Shown here piece by piece: positions 60,440 to 64,000 of a stretch of DNA of 64,000 bases; within the stretch, counting starts at the first letter, position 1, and the number at the start of each line of letters is the position of its first letter. The DNA is from Lachnospiraceae bacterium KGMB03038 (GTDB lineage Bacteria; Bacillota; Clostridia; Lachnospirales; Lachnospiraceae): positions 1,702,501-1,766,500 of the forward strand of contig CP041667.1 in NCBI GenBank assembly GCA_007361935.1. The letters are read 5' to 3'. The notes beneath the pieces were generated by a model. The model did no database searches. It was not told the DNA's origin and saw only the letters and a list, made by a program, of their open reading frames with translations. Position numbers and translations under genes: made by a program.

Positions 60440-62743
60440 TTATCTGTTGTATTTTCTCTTTCGTCTATACAGGGCTATGCCGGTCAGGGCTGCGCCCGAC
60501 AGGAGCTCTACCGTTATCCAGAGGGTGATGTTGTTGGTATCGCCAGTTTGTGGAGCAGCAGAAGCATCGTCTTTACTTGTCTGGTTGGTATTGGAAGGCG
60601 TATCAGTTGTTCCCGTAGCTGGTATCTCTACCGCTGCTTTTTTATAACCGCAAACTGTGCATTCTTCATGCTTGGAGCCTACCTCTGCTGCAGTAGCTTC
60701 CTTGTCTACTACCCATGTAAAACTGTGATCAGCTTCGTTAACCTTCTCGCCGCAGACATTACATTCATTCCAATGTCCTGTCTCATCAGACTTCCATTCC
60801 GAACCAGCTGTATGGTTAGCTACAGTCCCGGAAGTAAAGGTTTGTGTCCCTTTCGCTCCGCATACGCAGGAGTAATAATACTCCGCCGGGGCTGTACAGG
60901 TAGCCGCTGATGCAAGATAGGTATCAGAAACAACCTTCTGATCATAGGTATGCTCCGTGTATCCGCCCTTCTGGCTGTTATCCGTAATCGGGCAGCCCTC
61001 TGCTGTGCATTCATGCCAGTGGTAGCCGCCATCGCTGCTCCATGTATTAGACCAGTTATGCTCGTGTACGGTCACTGTGACTGGCGCGCTGTAGGTACGC
61101 TCGTAATTATCCGTACCTGGCAGATAACAGCGAAGCTCATAGGTGCCGACCGCTGTCGGCATCCCATCGCTCCATGCAGACTCACCTGTGCTGCGATACT
61201 GGAACTGTAAGTTGCTCTTATCCAGTCCGTCCTGACCAGTCAGGGTAATACTTTCTGCCGGATAGGAAGCCGCATTCCCAGAGACGGAGTCGACCGTAAG
61301 GCCGTCCGTCAGCTGCAGAGTAATCGCACCTTTTCCTTCCACGGAATACCCTGAGGAAGAGCTGTTGAACTTCTGCTTTGTCCCCATGGTTCTTGCCTGA
61401 TACAGTGTCAGAACCTCACCGTTTGAGTCAATACTTCCACCGTTAGCCGCAGTTTCCCGTCCCGCAATCCAGAACTCGAGGGGGCTGCCATCGTACTCTC
61501 CGAAATAAATCTTCTGATTGGTGGGGTTTGCGCCCGCAACGATGCCCGCCGATGTTGGTTGACCTTTTGCGACATTCTCCCAATCCGCTTCGCTCAAAGC
61601 GGAGAGATCGCCCCAAGAGGTCTGAAGCTTATCTTTCTCCGCAAACACGCGCAGGTTTTCTGCCGCCCCAGAGGTCGTCTGCATGATGTCGCTGTCTACG
61701 CCTACAAAGGTGACGGGCCTGGTGGCGGCGGCGAGTCTCGCGCCTGACCCATCCTCCATCCACACCTTTATGGTATATCCGTCAAGGCTTCTAATTTCCC
61801 AACTTGTAGCGTCTATGGTAACCGAGCTGTTCTCTTGTATGATTTTCCCTGCGGCGGCATACACCGTCGTCCCATCTGTCAGGCTGTCCTCCTTGTATGC
61901 CTGCACGACGACGTACTGACCGGCAACGCCGCCTGTATAATTGACCGTCAGGGTAAAAGAATTCAAATTTACCGATATTACATCAAAATCATCCTGTGAC
62001 ATGGTCTTCAGGTACATGCCGTAACTCGGCAAAGAACTCTCCGTGCTTTTTCCAAAATCGGAGAAGCCTTCAATTTGTATTGGCATAGCGCCAATGTCCG
62101 ATCCGCCTGCCACTTGGGCGGCGGAGGCCGCCGCGGCAAAGCTTATGGAGCTGAGATTGATTTTAAACACGGGCGCTACGCCTGAGGAGCCATCAACAGA
62201 AGAACTTGCTACAGAATCTCCCCGTTTGGATATGTTCACAGTGTTTTCGGTACTCCCGAGCGACGAGCGAAGCCATGCATTGCTGCTTGTCCCGCCGCTC
62301 CAATAAGAGATGGGGATGACCCGGTTCTTATCCGACAAAGCATCGTTGTCGCAGCCTTCACCCCATGTGAGCACCTGATCATTGTTACCTACCGCAGCAG
62401 GCAGAGTGAAGCGGTCGGTCGTCTCATAGACGCTTGTAATATTTCCGGACGTATCATATACGGCCGTGCCGTAGGTCCACGGCTGCACCAGGGCGTATTC
62501 CCCTTCCGAAAAAAACAAGGGATATTTTGCGCCATTACCCGCTGACTTGGTGTCAAGCGGGAGCGTACCATCCGTTTTTGCCGCATTATTCAGGTAGGCG
62601 CGCAGGTCGCTGCGTCCCCAGTGGTTGGCGTTCGCGCTTGTCACAAAGCTCTCCGGCTCTGCCGCAAACGCCGTCGCCGGAACAAGCCCCGCCGCAAGAC
62701 AGATTGCCAGCAGCAGGCTAAAAAATCTTCTTTTTGTCTTCAT
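60440..62743 (-). CDS. Large cell-wall-anchored surface protein
   Basis: About 767 aa. A signal peptide (MKTKRRFFSLLLAICLAAGLVPATAFAA) is followed by a DUF6273-like region (WGRSDLRAYLNN ... VIPISYWSGG ... AWLRSSLG), further beta-rich repeats with Cys pairs (HWHECTAEGCPI, CTVCGYKKAAVEIPA) and a C-terminal sorting signal: PQTGD, a membrane span (ITLWITVELLSGAALTGIALY) and RRKRKYNR. A sortase should anchor it through the PxTG-type motif. Its function may be adhesion or glycan binding (inference). The ATG at 62743 has GGAG 4-5 nt upstream. Confidence 0.88.
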   Translation of the reverse strand: MKTKRRFFSLLLAICLAAGLVPATAFAAEPESFVTSANANHWGRSDLRAYLNNAAKTDGTLPLDTKSAGNGAKYPLFFSEGEYALVQPWTYGTAVYDTSGNITSVYETTDRFTLPAAVGNNDQVLTWGEGCDNDALSDKNRVIPISYWSGGTSSNAWLRSSLGSTENTVNISKRGDSVASSSVDGSSGVAPVFKINLSSISFAAAASAAQVAGGSDIGAMPIQIEGFSDFGKSTESSLPSYGMYLKTMSQDDFDVISVNLNSFTLTVNYTGGVAGQYVVVQAYKEDSLTDGTTVYAAAGKIIQENSSVTIDATSWEIRSLDGYTIKVWMEDGSGARLAAATRPVTFVGVDSDIMQTTSGAAENLRVFAEKDKLQTSWGDLSALSEADWENVAKGQPTSAGIVAGANPTNQKIYFGEYDGSPLEFWIAGRETAANGGSIDSNGEVLTLYQARTMGTKQKFNSSSSGYSVEGKGAITLQLTDGLTVDSVSGNAASYPAESITLTGQDGLDKSNLQFQYRSTGESAWSDGMPTAVGTYELRCYLPGTDNYERTYSAPVTVTVHEHNWSNTWSSDGGYHWHECTAEGCPITDNSQKGGYTEHTYDQKVVSDTYLASAATCTAPAEYYYSCVCGAKGTQTFTSGTVANHTAGSEWKSDETGHWNECNVCGEKVNEADHSFTWVVDKEATAAEVGSKHEECTVCGYKKAAVEIPATGTTDTPSNTNQTSKDDASAAPQTGDTNNITLWITVELLSGAALTGIALYRRKRKYNR

Positions 62744-63398
62744 CTTTCTCCAGTCCCTTCGTATGATTTTTAGCAATTCAGAACAAACGAAAAAGCGCGT
62801 CCCGTCCACTGTAAAATGAGCAGGCTATGCCTTTATAATTTCTTCTGTTTTGGGCTTGACAGGAAAAAAGGCAAAGTTAGGGTGAGGTATGTATGCATCA
62901 GTCTGTCTCTTGCCGCCACTCTTGTCAACCCTTTTCTGAGCATAATTTTACAGATAAAAGTATACCATAAAATTCGGGCGGTTTTCAATCTTTTTCTGAG
63001 GAAAGGCGGACCGCGTCAAACCGGCAATCATTCATCGAAACAGACCGTCCTTCCATGTGTTTGTACCTTACCCCTCGTTTTTGCGTTTGTAAGCGTTACA
63101 TGCTCATTATTGGAGCAGATAAGAAGTCTTTCCTCTTTATACAATGTATTTTTCCATTGTGTCGTCCTCCAAAATCATATATTCGCACATACATTACAGC
63201 TTCCCGATTGCCACACTTGTGTTTATCGTGTTATCAGTTTTTCCTGCCCTTGCTTTTGCCCTTATGTTCGGAGCAAGGGTAAAGTCGTGTGAAATCGTAT
63301 CAATGGATAGGGTGGACTGATTGCGATAAATCCTTTATTTTCAAGGTTTTTGGAGAATTTTATCAAAACCCTATGCAGCGTAATAAACACCTCTAAAA
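62744..63398. other. Non-coding upstream region of the surface-protein gene
   Basis: About 650 nt with no convincing gene. The plus-strand reading frame at 62816-63292 lacks coding character. It contains the surface-protein promoter and A/T-rich leader sequence; I see nothing else identifiable. Confidence 0.5.
62959..62988 (-). promoter_or_regulatory. Predicted promoter of the surface-protein gene
   Basis: On the minus strand TTGAAA (62988-62983) and TATACT (62964-62959) are separated by 18 nt. The leader to the ATG would be about 210 nt, long enough for RNA regulation. Confidence 0.6.
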
Positions 63399-63879
63399 TT
63401 ATGACTTTCTAATTAGGATCTGTTCTACACGCTTTTTAATAATGGACTCAGTTTCTCCGAAATATTATCAGTTCCTTTTAATCCTATCATTGGAATTGTG
63501 TTGTATCCACGCCACAATTTGGAGAACGATTTGCACCTATAATACCAACAATTTCAAATCCATATCTAATATATTCTAATATATTCTAATATTTCATAAA
63601 CTACGTAATCAGCCAATCGGTCTAATTGAGTATTTGGAATATCTTTCTTCATCTCTATACGAATACGAGTATTCTCTACCACAATGGGAGCCTCTGCTCC
63701 ATAATATTTCCTCGGTCAAGACCTAAACAACGAAGCTCTGGACAAGGCATTTGAGCAATGCCAATATCGGCTTTCACGAAAAGTTCGATAACATTCCTAA
63801 ACTCGGCTGGATAAACAGCGGTTCCATCGGAAATAGAAAAAACAACCTTTTTACTTCTTCCATCATCAAACATAATCAT
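63399..63879 (-). pseudogene. TudS-related putative desulfidase, multiply frameshifted
   Basis: Minus-strand fragments match the TudS-related family: VIELFVKADIGIAQMPCPELRCLGLDRGN, then (one frame over, after a lost G near 63697) APIVVENTRIRIEMKKD, then EIVGIIGANRSPNCGVDTTQ and KGTDNISEKLSPLLKKR. A duplicated 10-mer ATATTCTAAT (63571-63580, 63581-63590) shifts the frame again. The N-terminal HC-x-LN active-site segment is missing (VVFSISDGTAVYP). At least three breaks make it a pseudogene. Confidence 0.75.
63571..63590. repeat. 10-bp tandem duplication inside the pseudogene
   Basis: ATATTCTAAT is repeated exactly at 63571-63580 and 63581-63590. The extra 10 bp accounts for one of the frameshifts. 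Confidence 0.85.
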
Positions 63880-63937
63880 TCTCCATAAATGCCAATTGAT
63901 AACGTATAATTAATTTCGCAAAATCAATTTCATAAAA

Positions 63938-64000
63938 ATAGACATGGTCTATAGCCGTTTGGTAAAATCAAGTCACCACAACTAAATCTATCAAAGGAGG
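63938..64000 (+). promoter_or_regulatory. Leader and ribosome-binding site of the next gene off the window
   Basis: The window ends in AAAGGAGG (63993-64000), a perfect plus-strand ribosome-binding site. An inverted repeat ATAGAC/GTCTAT (63938-63943, 63947-63952) with a 3-nt loop lies 40-55 nt upstream and may be an operator. Confidence 0.5.

Noticed and set aside
62816..63292. Plus-strand reading frame of 158 codons upstream of the surface protein
   Set aside because: Unusual Cys/Phe-rich composition, no ribosome-binding site, and it overlaps the predicted surface-protein promoter.
1..64000. rRNA, tRNA and CRISPR arrays
   Set aside because: I looked for conserved tRNA arms, rRNA motifs and regularly spaced repeats on both strands and found none by eye; a covariance or repeat search would be decisive.

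Overview
The window looks like chromosomal DNA from an anaerobic, spore-lineage Firmicute of the Lachnospiraceae type. The evidence is moderate GC, strong AAGGAGG ribosome-binding sites with some GTG and TTG starts, sporulation-family genes (YqfC, YqfD, SpoVB-like, BofC-like), MinE together with SepF, and several Clostridia-specific small families (DUF4250, DUF4321, DUF896, DUF378). Nearly all genes lie on the minus strand. I see no rRNA, tRNA or CRISPR array.

Positions 1-4.6 kb: the left edge cuts a minus-strand gene that fuses a riboflavin kinase to a PhoB/OmpR-type winged helix. It sits directly downstream of ribU, the riboflavin ECF-transporter S component. The ribU promoter carries two direct repeats with an 11-bp period and leaves no room for an FMN riboswitch. 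I regard this as the best candidate for an undescribed regulatory system. Next come lexA and a divergent SOS-controlled LysM (YneA-like) gene sharing a box-rich intergenic region, then a XerS-like recombinase and a TtcA-like tRNA thiolase.

4.6-33 kb is core housekeeping, transcribed right to left. A mismatch-repair and tRNA block (mutS, mutL, miaA) leads through a PLP enzyme and two flavoproteins to radC and the elongation/division block: mreB, mreC, mreD, PBP2, minC, minD, minE, rodA, mgsA and a D,D-carboxypeptidase. A second block runs radical SAM, HlyD-like, yggS-like, sepF, ylmH, lspA and rluD-like. 

33-46 kb holds miaB (frameshifted near its 3' end), a cytidylate-kinase-like gene with a paralogue at 4.6 kb, a complete branched-chain amino-acid type ABC transporter (livKHMGF), folate and small-protein genes, a SpoVB-like flippase, ybeY, phoH, and the sporulation pair yqfD (frameshifted) and yqfC.

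46-64 kb is accessory. It has an XRE regulator with its own operator, an iron-type alcohol dehydrogenase with a leader terminator downstream of its PucR-family regulator, a group II intron placed just after a terminator-like hairpin, an HD-domain/zinc-ADH/ferredoxin-type aldo-keto reductase operon with a symmetric operator around its promoter, tandem RNHCP proteins, SUFU and DUF2185 immunity-type genes, two GNAT genes, a large wall-anchored surface protein with the decayed tail of a lost paralogue beside it, and a multiply broken TudS-related gene at the right edge.
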